This document shows, piece by piece, positions 25,813 to 34,051 of a DNA stretch of 64,000 nucleotides. A program made the position numbers and the translations under genes. Source of the DNA: Catellatospora tritici (GTDB lineage: Bacteria; Actinomycetota; Actinomycetes; Mycobacteriales; Micromonosporaceae); contig NZ_JAHRCY010000005.1 in NCBI RefSeq assembly GCF_019083965.1, forward strand, positions 310,001 to 374,000, given 5' to 3'. The notes under the pieces are model-generated. The model was not told the DNA's origin, did not search any database, and worked only from the letters and a program-made list of their open reading frames with translations. Every line of letters begins with the position of its first letter. Position 1 is the first letter of the stretch.

Positions 25813-26554
25813 CGGCGTCTGTCGGCTTTCGCCACACCGAGACATGACTGCCGCTGTCGGAGGTGAAGGGGGCCCCGTCCCAGCCGGCCACCCGCTGCTC
25901 GAACTCCAGGCCCGCCAGCCGCGCCATCAGGTCGCACTCGGCAGGCCAGATGTAGCGGAAGTTGCTGTAGCCGTAGCTGGTGCTGCCGTCGGCGTATCGC
26001 CGGTAGTGGTGCGAGGTGCCCTGCTGGGTGACCATGTCGTAGGTGTCGAAGCCGACATGCTCGTCGGTCACGTCGAAGGGCACTGCCGTCTGGCCCGGCG
26101 GGAAGCGCCGGATGCCCGGCACCCACAGCTCGATGACGAAGCGGCCGCCCGGCGCCAGGTGGCGCGCGGCGTTGCGGAAGCACTCGACCTGCTCGTCCTG
26201 GGTGCGCAGGTTGCCGATGCTGTTGTACACCAGGTACACCAGCGAGAACCGCCCGGCGACCGTCGTGGTGGCCATGTCGCCGACGACGACCGGCAGGTCC
26301 GCCTCGGCCACCTTGCGCCGCAGCCGGTCGGCCATCGGCTGGGACAGCTCGATGCCGGTGACGGGGATGCCGCGGGCCGCGAGCGGGACCGCCACCCGCC
26401 CGGTGCCGACCGCGAACTCCAGCGCCGGACCGGACCCGGCCAGCCGGGCGAGGAAGTCCACGGTGGGGTCGAGCACCTTCGGGTCGAACATGTCGGCCGA
26501 GCGGTCGTCGTAATGCGTGGCGTCGTCCTCGTCCCACAGGTCACTGCTCGTCAT
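25799..26554 (-). CDS. Class I SAM-dependent methyltransferase
   Basis: 251 residues. SAM-binding motif I is ALEFAVGTGRVAVPLAARG, followed by an acidic end of strand 2 in VTGIELSQPM and VVGDMATTTV. Residues LVYLVYNSIGNL and HLAPGGRFVIELWVPG give motifs II and III of the Rossmann fold. Substrate unknown. It is divergent from the TetR gene at 26643, whose palindromic operator lies between them, so it may be one of that regulator's targets. ATG 26554 (MTSSDLWDED) is preferred over ATG 26572; CAGGCT lies 7 nt upstream of it. Confidence 0.8.
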   Translation of the reverse strand: MTSSDLWDEDDATHYDDRSADMFDPKVLDPTVDFLARLAGSGPALEFAVGTGRVAVPLAARGIPVTGIELSQPMADRLRRKVAEADLPVVVGDMATTTVAGRFSLVYLVYNSIGNLRTQDEQVECFRNAARHLAPGGRFVIELWVPGIRRFPPGQTAVPFDVTDEHVGFDTYDMVTQQGTSHHYRRYADGSTSYGYSNFRYIWPAECDLMARLAGLEFEQRVAGWDGAPFTSDSGSHVSVWRKPTDAGDQA

Positions 26555-26610
26555 GCGCAGGAGCCTGCTCATCTCGCTGCGCTCGCGCCACCCATTTAGG
26601 AGCGGGCTTT

Positions 26611-26644
26611 ACGTGTACACCGTATACGTATACGGTGTACACGT
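26611..26644. promoter_or_regulatory. Perfect 34-bp palindrome over the TetR promoter and start codon
   Basis: The left arm ACGTGTACACCGTATAC (26611-26627) is followed without spacer by its exact reverse complement (26628-26644). It contains shorter palindromes GTGTACAC on each side and GTATACGTATAC in the centre. It overlaps -35 TTTACG (26608-26613), -10 TACGGT (26631-26636, 17-nt spacer) and the GTG at 26643. Such a site fits autorepression by the TetR protein it precedes, possibly by two dimers. Confidence 0.8.
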
Positions 26645-27212
26645 GCCGGACAAGAGCAGCACCAAACAGCGGGTAATCGATGTCGCCACCCGGATCCTGG
26701 AGGAGGAGGGGGCCGACGCGGTGAGCGTGCGCCGCGTCGCCGCCGCCGTCGGCGTCACACCGATGGCCCTCTACCGGCACTTCCCCAACCGCGACGAACT
26801 GCTGGCCCACGTCGCCACGACGAGTTTCGCCCAGGTCGCGGCACAGTGGGCGGTCCTGGAACAGCCCACCCTCGCCGAGGCGGCCGACGCCCTCATCGAC
26901 TTCGCCCTGGCCCGCCCGCGCCTGTACGAGTTCATGTTCACCGCCCGCCGGGAAGGCGCCAGGCAGTACCCGGAGGACTTCCGGGAGGGCCGCTCCCCCA
27001 CGGCCGCCATCCTCGCCGCCGCGATCCAACGCGACATGGCGGCAGGAGCCCTCAAGGACGACGACGTGCACGAGGTCGCGCTGACGCTGACCGCCCAGCT
27101 GCACGGCCTCATCCAGCTGTACCACGGCGGCCGGATCAACCTGACCGAGCCGCAGTTCCGCATCCTGTGCCACCGCTGCCTCGACCGCATCCGTGAAGGG
27201 ATCGCCGGCTAG
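26643..27212 (+). CDS. TetR-family transcriptional regulator
   Basis: 189 residues. N-terminal helix-turn-helix about 10-55: RVIDVATRILEEEGADAVSVRRVAAAVGVTPMALYRHF. The C-terminal ligand domain resembles the TetR_C_33/WHG-type group seen in regulators of lipid or drug response. The GTG start lies inside its own 34-bp palindromic operator and 6 nt after TACGGT, so the mRNA should begin at the start codon. It is followed after 3 nt by the nitrilase-type membrane protein gene, an obvious co-transcribed target. Confidence 0.88.
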   Translation: MPDKSSTKQRVIDVATRILEEEGADAVSVRRVAAAVGVTPMALYRHFPNRDELLAHVATTSFAQVAAQWAVLEQPTLAEAADALIDFALARPRLYEFMFTARREGARQYPEDFREGRSPTAAILAAAIQRDMAAGALKDDDVHEVALTLTAQLHGLIQLYHGGRINLTEPQFRILCHRCLDRIREGIAG

Positions 27213-27215
27213 ACC

Positions 27216-28613
27216 ATGAAGACACCCCTGATCGCCGTCGGCTGCGCAGCCGCCACGGCCGCCCTGCTGTACCTCGGCACCGGTCTGCACCCGATCCCGG
27301 TGCTCACCTGGATCGCCGCCCTGCCCGTGCTCTGGATCGCCCCTCGCCTGCCCTGGTGGGGCGCGCTACCGGTGGCACTGATCGCCGGGACGGTCGGCGC
27401 GAGCAACCTGTGGTCGTACTTCGTCCGCGACCTGGAGACGCCGGTGCCCCTGGCGGCCGGGCTCGTCCTGCTCACCGGGCTCACCCTGAGTCTCGCCACG
27501 GTGCTGTTCCGGGCACTGATGCTCGTGGGCAGACCCGTAGCCGCGACCTTGGCGGTGCCCGTCGTCTGGGTGGCTGTCGAGTGGCTCGTCTCGCTGACGC
27601 TGCCCCACGGCGCGTGGTGGAGCCTCGCCTACACCCAGAGCTCCTGGAGCATCACCCGCCAGCCCGCGGCCTTCGCCGGTGTCTGGGCCGTCACGTTCCT
27701 GATCATGCTGACCCCGGCGGCGCTGGCCGCCGCCCGACGCTCGACCGTCACCATGCTCGCGGCGGTGCTGGTGGCGGCCGCGGGCCTGGGGCTCGCGCGG
27801 ATGGCGACGGCGCCCGCGGGACCGACCGTCCGGGTCGGGCTGCTGGCCGTGGGCCAGCCCTTCAATCCGGTACGCCTGGCGTCGCCCGAGGGTCCGTCGC
27901 TGCTCGACACCTATGTGACCGGCGCGCGGAACCTGGCCCGCCAGGGCGCCACGATGATCGTCATGCCGGAGAAGGTGCTCCAACTGAGCGAGGAGCAGCT
28001 GGCGCAGGTCACCGACCCACTGTCCGAGCTCGCCCGGTCCGAGCGGGTGACCCTGGTGTTCGGCGCGGTCGTCGCGAACACCAACGCCGCCGTCGTCATC
28101 GAGCCCGACGGTCACCTCCAGCGCTACGCCAAGCAGCACCTCATCGCCGGGCTGGAGGACGCTCTGGCGCCGGGCCGCGAACGGGTGCTGCTGCGCTCAG
28201 ATCCTCGCGTCGGCGTCATCGTCTGCAAGGACATGGACTTCCCGAGCACGGTCCGGCCTTATCGCGGCGACGGTGCGCAGCTCCTGCTGGTCCCAGCCTG
28301 GGACTTCGACCGGGACGGCTGGCTGCACAGCCGAATCGCGGCCATGCGCGGCGTGGAGAGCGGGCTCGCGGTCGTCCGGACGGCACGATCGGGGCAACTG
28401 ACGGTCAGCGACTCACGCGGCACGGTGCTCGGTGAGGCGAGCTACCAGCCGGAGGGCGTCGCGACGCTGATCGTGGACGTCCCGGTGACCACGGTGTCCA
28501 CGGTGTACGGCCCCGTCGGTGACGCCTTCGCCTGGCTGTGCGCCGCCGGTGCCGCGGTGCCGGCCGCGATGGCGATCCGGCGGCGCTCGCGAGCGGCTAC
28601 GCCGAGATCGTGA
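27216..28613 (+). CDS. Apolipoprotein N-acyltransferase-like nitrilase membrane protein
   Basis: 465 residues. About six N-terminal membrane helices (to residue 195), a carbon-nitrogen hydrolase domain (about 205-430) and a last helix. The catalytic triad is present: Glu252 in VMPEKVL, Lys306 in YAKQHLIAG, Cys337 in VIVCKDMDFP. This is the plan of Lnt, which acylates lipoproteins at the outer face of the membrane, but sequence around the membrane part is divergent and the length is short of E. coli Lnt (about 510). TetR control by the upstream gene is unusual for a housekeeping Lnt, so a specialised amidase or acyltransferase is possible. Confidence 0.75.
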   Translation: MKTPLIAVGCAAATAALLYLGTGLHPIPVLTWIAALPVLWIAPRLPWWGALPVALIAGTVGASNLWSYFVRDLETPVPLAAGLVLLTGLTLSLATVLFRALMLVGRPVAATLAVPVVWVAVEWLVSLTLPHGAWWSLAYTQSSWSITRQPAAFAGVWAVTFLIMLTPAALAAARRSTVTMLAAVLVAAAGLGLARMATAPAGPTVRVGLLAVGQPFNPVRLASPEGPSLLDTYVTGARNLARQGATMIVMPEKVLQLSEEQLAQVTDPLSELARSERVTLVFGAVVANTNAAVVIEPDGHLQRYAKQHLIAGLEDALAPGRERVLLRSDPRVGVIVCKDMDFPSTVRPYRGDGAQLLLVPAWDFDRDGWLHSRIAAMRGVESGLAVVRTARSGQLTVSDSRGTVLGEASYQPEGVATLIVDVPVTTVSTVYGPVGDAFAWLCAAGAAVPAAMAIRRRSRAATPRS

Positions 28614-28622
28614 TCGGACTAG

Positions 28623-28659
28623 GAGGCCGTCCGAGCGGATGCGACGCTCGGACGGCCTC
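28623..28659. terminator. Bidirectional terminator between convergent genes
   Basis: A 15-bp perfect stem, arms 28623-28637 and 28645-28659, with a 7-nt loop. Arm core is GGCCGTCCGAGCG. It lies 9 nt past the Lnt-like gene stop and 5 nt before the end of the convergent lamin-tail gene. Confidence 0.75.
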
Positions 28660-28663
28660 GCTC

Positions 28664-30049
28664 TCAGCAGGACAGCGTGCCCGACCGCAGCGCATGGCTG
28701 CTATCGTTGCTGTCGTCGGACCACAGCACCTGCTTGGCGCCGCTCACGCAGACCGGGGCGATGGCGAAGCCTTCGTTGTTGTAGTTCGACATGCCGGTCG
28801 GCCGGTTGTAGGTGTTGGTGACGGCGAACCGGCCCTGTGCGTTGACGGTCAGGGTCGTGGCGCGCCCCGAGCAGGTGTCGTCACACACGGCCCAGAGCCG
28901 CCCGGTGGCGGGGTCCCACTCCAGGTCCATGACGGCGGCCTGACCACTGGCGATGGTGGCGACCCGGGTGAAGGCGCCACCGGCCTGGTTGAGCGCGTAC
29001 GCGTAGACGACCCCGTTCGACTCCAGGCCGACGAAGTAGAGCCCGCTGCCGTGGCCCGCGTAGCCGCTCGGGTCGTAGAGCGCACCGGTGTGTTCGTCGC
29101 GGAAACCGGCCGCGGTCAGCGACGAGTCCGGCACCCAGGTGATGGCCTCCAGGCCGCTGTTGGCGGCGGCGCTGGGCAGGTCGGCGGTGAGGTTCCACTC
29201 GGCGGTCGCGTTCAGAGTGGTCGCGGTGCCGGTGGCGGCGTAGCGCAGGACCTTGAGCAGGCTCGTGCCGCTGCTGTCGTTGTTGCGTTCGGTCGCCACG
29301 ACGACGCCGTCCGGGGTCGACACGACCGCCTCGGCGTCCGGGTCACCGGATCCGTTGGCGTACCGCAGCGTCTTGCCCGCCGACCAGCCGTCGGTGGTGT
29401 CGGCCTGCCACAGTGAACCGTTGGGGACCAGGCGGTACAGCTTGCCGGGGCCGTTCTTCACCGCCCAGACCACCGACGCGTTCTCGTAGGCCACCCCGCT
29501 GAGGTTGGTGCCGAAGAACCCGGAGTTGTCGGCGTTGGCGACCGCCGAGCCACCCGGCCAGGCGGCGGGCGGGGGCGGCGGGCAGGCGTTGGCCGACGCC
29601 TTGGTGGCCGCGGTGGTGGTCGTGAACGCCCCGGTGCCGTCCGCGCACCTGCCATAGGTGGTGCTCGCGTGGCTGCTCCAGGTGTAGGAGTCGACCAGGG
29701 TGCTGCCGCCGGGTTGGTACAGGCGGGCCGAGTCGGCGCTGCCCAGCCCGTACACCGGGTCCACGTCCAGGGCGACGAACGCGCCCGGCGCCAGGGTCAC
29801 GCCGGAGGCGATGGTGAACGCGTGGCTGGAGTCGTTGTCCTTGACCACCCAGCCGGTGAGGTCGACCGCGGTGGTGCCGGTGTTGGTCAGCTCGACCCAG
29901 TCGCCGGGGCTGCCGCCGCTGGACTCGACCTCGTTGATGCGGACGCCCGTGGTGTCCGCGTGCGCCGCTGGGCCGACCAGCCCTGCCGCGGCGATCCCGA
30001 GCAGTGTCGCCATGATGAGTTGAATGCCTGCCCGTGGACGGATACGCAC
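28664..30049 (-). CDS. Secreted lamin-tail-domain protein
   Basis: 461 residues. Signal peptide to about residue 31 (GPAAHAD). A lamin tail domain (about 35-140) has RINEVESSGGSPGDWVELTN, VDLTGWVVKDND, APGAFVALDVD and LYQPGGSTLVDSYTW. After a CPPPPPAAWPGG linker comes a 300-residue beta-rich domain, probably a propeller, with Cys pairs near the C terminus. Lamin tail domains in bacteria are found on secreted nucleases and adhesins; the C-terminal domain shows no nuclease motif I recognise. GTG 30049 has GGAAG upstream. Confidence 0.75.
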   Translation of the reverse strand: MRIRPRAGIQLIMATLLGIAAAGLVGPAAHADTTGVRINEVESSGGSPGDWVELTNTGTTAVDLTGWVVKDNDSSHAFTIASGVTLAPGAFVALDVDPVYGLGSADSARLYQPGGSTLVDSYTWSSHASTTYGRCADGTGAFTTTTAATKASANACPPPPPAAWPGGSAVANADNSGFFGTNLSGVAYENASVVWAVKNGPGKLYRLVPNGSLWQADTTDGWSAGKTLRYANGSGDPDAEAVVSTPDGVVVATERNNDSSGTSLLKVLRYAATGTATTLNATAEWNLTADLPSAAANSGLEAITWVPDSSLTAAGFRDEHTGALYDPSGYAGHGSGLYFVGLESNGVVYAYALNQAGGAFTRVATIASGQAAVMDLEWDPATGRLWAVCDDTCSGRATTLTVNAQGRFAVTNTYNRPTGMSNYNNEGFAIAPVCVSGAKQVLWSDDSNDSSHALRSGTLSC

Positions 30050-30070
30050 AGGTGCTTCCTTTCGCAGTTG

Positions 30071-30096
30071 CGGCGAGCCCCGACCGAGGCTCGCCG
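30071..30096. terminator. Terminator after the MFS gene (minus strand)
   Basis: CGGCGAGCC (30071-30079) and GGCTCGCCG (30088-30096), 9-bp perfect stem with an 8-nt loop, 72 nt past the end of the MFS gene and just upstream of the lamin-tail gene, which is on the same strand. Confidence 0.55.
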
Positions 30097-30167
30097 GTAT
30101 CGTTCACCGCCGCCGCAGCCGCCACCTGAACGCCGGACAAACAGGACAGGTCCCGGAGTTGGAGAAC

Positions 30168-31433
30168 TCACTGCCCGATCGCCGCTGCGGACAACTGCTC
30201 GGGTAGGCATGGGACGGGCGGCACCGCGGGCACCGTCGACGCGCCGCCGGTGACCCACCACCACAGGCCCACGGCCGCGGTGCCCGCGCCCGCCGCGGCC
30301 ATCGCCGTGCCGACCGAGGTCTGCTCGGCGAGCGCGCCCAGCAGCAGCGGACCGACTCCCTGCAGGGTCATGAGCCCGGTGAACTGCAGTGCGAACCCCT
30401 GCCCGCGTACGGCGGGGGTCAGGGCGTCCAGGAAGGACCGTTGGACACCGAGCGAGTAGCAGAACGCCGCCCCGGCGAGGAACATGACGACCATCGCGGC
30501 GGCCGCGGACACGGGGGCGGCCAACAGTGCCAGCGGCGCACCCAGACCGATGATCACGGCGGCGACCAGTCGTTCGCGGGCCCGCGGCCGGATCAGGCGA
30601 CCGTAGACGAGGTTGCCCGCCACCATCCCCACCGGGGCGCAGGCCAGGATGACCCCGGCCACCGCCGAGCCGTGCCCGCGGTCGGCGGCGTACGGCACGA
30701 TCAATGCCTCGGCGCCCGCGATGAACGCCGGCGGGAGCCACTGCACGAGCAGCAGTCGCCGGACCGGACGGTCGCGCAGCAGCTGCCAGGTCATCCGCCC
30801 GCTCTGTCGTACGGCAGAACCGGGCGTGGCCGGCAGGGCGGCCAGTATCGGCAGGGACAGCCGCACCCAGGCCGCGGCGACCACGGCGGCGCCCGCCGCG
30901 GCGAGCAGCGCCCACCGAGGTCCGGCCGCGGCGACGACGGCGCCACCGAAGGCGAGCCCGAGCAACTGGGCGCCGCCGGAGGCGACGCTGGACAGCGAGC
31001 GGCCCAGCACGTACGCGTCGCCGGTCAGCGCCTCGGCGATGAGGCGGGCCGAGGCGCCGTTGAAGATCGGCGCGAACACTGCGACGGCCGCGAGCAGGGT
31101 GAGGCTGGCGCCGACCGGCAACTTCAGGGCGAACAGCGCGAGAGTGGCGGCGGCGGTGGCGTCGAGCACGAACCCGGTGGCGATAAGCGGCCGGGGTCGG
31201 ACCCGGTCGGCGACGGCGCCGAGCAGGGTGCCGCCGACGACCTGCGGGACGAACCCGATGGCGAAGGTCAGCGCGGTGAGGATCGGCGAGCCGGTGCGGT
31301 CGAAGACGAGCACGGACAGGGCCAGGATCCGCAGTGAACTCGCCGCGGTGCCCAGGGTCCGGGTCAGGAACAGGGTGCGGAACACCGGTTCGCGCAGTAC
31401 GTCGCGGTAGGTCGCCCGCGTGGTCTCGATCAT
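30168..31433 (-). CDS. MFS transporter (Enterobactin-exporter-like, DUF5937-linked)
   Basis: 421 residues with 12 membrane segments. The first loop carries GGTLLGAVADRVRPRPLIATG and the second half the matching LVYGRLIRPRARERLVAA, as in MFS drug or siderophore exporters. Substrate not known. Divergent from the ArsR-type regulator gene 65 bp away, a common pairing in actinobacteria, so that regulator probably controls it. CAGGCT lies 6 nt before the ATG. A hairpin follows at 30071. Confidence 0.82.
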   Translation of the reverse strand: MIETTRATYRDVLREPVFRTLFLTRTLGTAASSLRILALSVLVFDRTGSPILTALTFAIGFVPQVVGGTLLGAVADRVRPRPLIATGFVLDATAAATLALFALKLPVGASLTLLAAVAVFAPIFNGASARLIAEALTGDAYVLGRSLSSVASGGAQLLGLAFGGAVVAAAGPRWALLAAAGAAVVAAAWVRLSLPILAALPATPGSAVRQSGRMTWQLLRDRPVRRLLLVQWLPPAFIAGAEALIVPYAADRGHGSAVAGVILACAPVGMVAGNLVYGRLIRPRARERLVAAVIIGLGAPLALLAAPVSAAAAMVVMFLAGAAFCYSLGVQRSFLDALTPAVRGQGFALQFTGLMTLQGVGPLLLGALAEQTSVGTAMAAAGAGTAAVGLWWWVTGGASTVPAVPPVPCLPEQLSAAAIGQ

Positions 31434-31498
31434 GCGCCGAGCCTGGCCGCCCGAAGTGCGGGTGTCGAACCTTTCGGGTGAGGACGTAAGGTCGGCGG

Positions 31499-32479
31499 AT
31501 GCTGAGGTTCGAGGTCAACGCCGACGACCTGCTGTACAGCCGGTTCGCCCTGTCGCCGCTGTTCGAGCTCGACAGCCTGGTGCGGATCCTGGCCGGTCAG
31601 TCGCGCGAGAAACATCTGCCCGAGGCGTGGGCCGGGCGGCTGCGCCCGGCGTACCAGCGGCTCTCGACCGACCCGGCGATCCGGGCGGCGCTCGCGCTGC
31701 ACTCCCGGCACCACGGGCCCGACTTCCTCGCTCCGCCCCCGGCGGGCCTGACCCAGACCATCGCCGACGACCTCGCCGCCGTCCGCACCACCCCGTTGGC
31801 GCTGGCCCGTCGCGAGATCCGCGCCTGCCTGGCCCGGCGCCCCTGCACCGACCCCGACGCGCTGGCGGTCCTGCACGACCCCGACGTCTGCACGCTGCTG
31901 GCCGCGGCGATGGAGCGAGCGTGGCACGCGCTGCTGGCCGCCGACTGGCCCCGGCTGCGCGTCATCTGCGAACGCGACGTGCTGCACCGCACCGCCGGGC
32001 TCGGCCGGGGCGGGTGGGCGGCGGCGTTCGACGGGCTGCCGCACGTGCGTTGGCGCGACGGCGGCATCGAGATCCCCCGGCTGCGGCTGGGCACCGTGCC
32101 AGTCCATGGCGCCGGGCTGCTGCTGGTGCCGTCGGTGTTCGTCTGGCCGGGCGTCGCGGCGTACTCGGAGCCGCCCTGGCCCGCCGCGATCATCTATGCC
32201 GCCCGCGGCGTCGGCGCGCTGTGGGAACCGGCGCCGCCACCGGCCGAGGCGCTGGCCGCGCTGGTCGGCAAAGCGAGGGCGCGGCTGCTGGAGGCGCTCG
32301 AGGAGCCCGCCAGCACGACCCAACTGGCTCGCTCGCTGCAGGCGGCGCCCGGCGCGGTCGGTGACCACCTGGCGGTGCTGCTGCGGGCGGGGCTGCTCGA
32401 CCGGGCCAGGTCCGGCCGTTCGGTTCTCTACCGTCGCACCCCGCTCGGTGACGCCCTGGTCGCGACCGCGTCGCTGTGA
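31499..32479 (+). CDS. ArsR-type winged-helix regulator with DUF5937 domain
   Basis: 326 residues. The N-terminal 230 residues follow the DUF5937 pattern (LRFEVNADDLLYSRFALSPLFEL, LLLVPSVFVWP, PWPAAIIYAARGVGALWE), and the last 75 form a winged helix: ARARLLEALEEPASTTQLARSLQAAPGAVGDHLAVLLRAGLL over residues 258-300 and a wing RSGRSVLYRRTPLG. No metal-binding Cys cluster as in ArsR itself. TAAGGT lies 6 nt before the ATG. It is divergent from the MFS gene, its likely target. Confidence 0.85.
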   Translation: MLRFEVNADDLLYSRFALSPLFELDSLVRILAGQSREKHLPEAWAGRLRPAYQRLSTDPAIRAALALHSRHHGPDFLAPPPAGLTQTIADDLAAVRTTPLALARREIRACLARRPCTDPDALAVLHDPDVCTLLAAAMERAWHALLAADWPRLRVICERDVLHRTAGLGRGGWAAAFDGLPHVRWRDGGIEIPRLRLGTVPVHGAGLLLVPSVFVWPGVAAYSEPPWPAAIIYAARGVGALWEPAPPPAEALAALVGKARARLLEALEEPASTTQLARSLQAAPGAVGDHLAVLLRAGLLDRARSGRSVLYRRTPLGDALVATASL

Positions 32480-32524
32480 CAGTTCTCCAAACTGCGTCGA
32501 CAGGACCGTTGCCTTTCTCTCGGC

Positions 32525-32818
32525 GTGCCCGCGGTCCCGCTCGCGGTGCAGGCGATGTCGATCACGCGGCGACGACCGGAGCTGCACGCGGTCGCCGAGC
32601 ACGACCTGGGTCTGCTGTTTCATCAGGCGCAGCGCTACCTGGAGGCGATCCTGGACCGGCGCGGCTGGGCCGTGGACCGACCGGTCGAGGTCGAGGCGCG
32701 CACGTTCTGGAGCACGGTGCTCGGCGCCCGGCTGATCTCCGAGTCCGGCTTCGGTGGCCGCTCCAGCGACATCGACCTGGCCGGGGTGCTCACCGTGCGC
32801 CCGGCGAACCCGATCTGA
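32525..32818 (+). CDS. Small hypothetical protein
   Basis: 97 residues from GTG 32525, or 87 from ATG 32555. G/C-rich third positions and the ordered sequence (HDLGLLFHQAQRYLEAILD, DRPVEVEARTFWSTVLG, ISESGFGGRSSDIDLAGVL) support a real gene. No family recognised. Its 3' end overlaps the end of the convergent cysteine hydrolase gene by 29 bp. Confidence 0.5.
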   Translation: MPAVPLAVQAMSITRRRPELHAVAEHDLGLLFHQAQRYLEAILDRRGWAVDRPVEVEARTFWSTVLGARLISESGFGGRSSDIDLAGVLTVRPANPI

Positions 32819-33479
32819 TCAGGTCGAGCACCTCGGCGGTGGGGCGCACGTCGCCGAACGACCGGTAGACGGTGTGCAGGGTGGCGTTGTGGTCGGCGTC
32901 GCGCCGGGCAGCGTTGGCGTCGGCGACCATGACCACCCGCAACTGCCGGGCGGCCGCGTCGCGCGCCGTCGCCTCGCAGCACACGTTGGTGACCGTTCCC
33001 GTTACCAGCACGGTGTCCACGCCGCGCTCGGCCAGCAGCTCCGGCAGCGCCGACGAGTCCGGATGGAACGCGCTGGGCAGCGACTTCTCCACGGTCAGGT
33101 CCGTCGAGTCGACGGTGAAAGCGGGCCACAGCCGCTCTCGCGGGCTGCCGGTGCCGCCGCTGGCCGCGAAGGACCGCGCGACCTCGTCGCCGTAGAAGTC
33201 CCGTGCCCAGGCGGTGGGCGCGGTGCTCGTCGGGACTACCCACGCCACGGTGCCGCCCGCGGCGCGCAGGGCGTGCGCGAGGGTCTCGATGTTGGCCACG
33301 ATGCCCCGGCAGTACCGGCTCTCGGCCACGAAGAACGGCACCATGTCGACGACGACCAGGGCGGTGCGGGCCGGATCGAGGCGCTCGTACGCGTGGCGGC
33401 GACCGCGACGCTGCTCCTGCCTGGCGTACTCGCGCGGCTCTATGTGCCAGGCATGCGTGGCCGTCTCGTCGTCGCTCAC
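32790..33479 (-). CDS. Isochorismatase-like cysteine hydrolase
   Basis: 229 residues. The catalytic triad of the family is in place: Asp in ALVVVDMVPFF, Lys in TVEKSLPSAF and Cys in VTGTVTNVCCEATARDA, with the cis-peptide next to it. Members hydrolyse isochorismate, nicotinamide, N-carbamoyl amides or similar; the first 40 residues are extra and His-rich (THAWHIEPREYARQ). Substrate cannot be read from sequence. GTG 33479 (or 33482) is taken as start, since codons before it look non-coding and overlap the start region of the next gene. Confidence 0.78.
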   Translation of the reverse strand: MSDDETATHAWHIEPREYARQEQRRGRRHAYERLDPARTALVVVDMVPFFVAESRYCRGIVANIETLAHALRAAGGTVAWVVPTSTAPTAWARDFYGDEVARSFAASGGTGSPRERLWPAFTVDSTDLTVEKSLPSAFHPDSSALPELLAERGVDTVLVTGTVTNVCCEATARDAAARQLRVVMVADANAARRDADHNATLHTVYRSFGDVRPTAEVLDLIRSGSPGAR

Positions 33480-33604
33480 CACGCCACACGCCTCCACCCG
33501 ACATCCGCACGTCCGACGCGTCTGCCAGAAGATGTCGGTCCGCGCTGTAATGATGCTGGTTGGCACGCTCCGGCGCCATCACCCACGATCAAGGAGGATC
33601 ACCG

Positions 33605-34012
33605 GTGGCATCCCGCCTCAACCCGTACCTGAGCTTCAACGGCAAGGCCCGCCAGGCGATGGAGTTCTACCAGAGCGTCCTGGGTGGCGACCTGCGGATG
33701 AACACGTTCGGCGAGTTCGGCTCGGCCGACCAGCCATTCGCCGACCAGATCATGCACGCGATGCTGGAGACCTCCAGCGGCTTCACCCTGATGGCCTCCG
33801 ACACCCCGCCTGGGATGGAGTACAACCCCGGCACCAACATCACCGTCAGCCTCAGCGGCGACGACGGCGACGAGCTGCGCGGCTACTGGCAGAAGCTGGC
33901 CGCCGCGGGCACCGTGCACGTGCCGCTGGAGAAGCAGATGTGGGGCGACGAGTTCGGCTCGCTGGTCGACCAGTTCGGCATCCCGTGGATGGTCAACATC
34001 AGCCAGGCCTGA
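33605..34012 (+). CDS. VOC-superfamily protein (PhnB/DUF3306-like glyoxalase fold)
   Basis: 135 residues. It starts RLNPYLSFNGKARQAMEFYQ, with HAMLETSSGFTLMASDTPPG and WGDEFGSLVDQFGIPWMVNI, the pattern of PhnB-like VOC proteins. These small proteins form dimers with a beta-alpha-beta-beta-beta fold; enzyme activity is usually unknown. A strong AAGGAGG ribosome site (33591-33597) lies 7 nt before GTG 33605. A hairpin follows the stop. Confidence 0.85.
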   Translation: MASRLNPYLSFNGKARQAMEFYQSVLGGDLRMNTFGEFGSADQPFADQIMHAMLETSSGFTLMASDTPPGMEYNPGTNITVSLSGDDGDELRGYWQKLAAAGTVHVPLEKQMWGDEFGSLVDQFGIPWMVNISQA

Positions 34013-34018
34013 TCCGGT

Positions 34019-34049
34019 GCCGGCCCGGGGTGTCGTGCTCCGGGCCGGC
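34019..34049. terminator. Bidirectional terminator
   Basis: GCCGGCCCGG (34019-34028) and CCGGGCCGGC (34040-34049), 10-bp perfect stem with an 11-nt loop, filling the gap between the convergent VOC and phosphoribosyltransferase genes. Confidence 0.65.
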
Positions 34050-34051
34050 CG

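Noticed and set aside
29887..31518. Minus-strand frame of 543 codons overlapping the MFS gene
   Set aside because: Arg/Pro-rich shadow in a different frame from the 12-helix transporter; it also overlaps the lamin-tail start.
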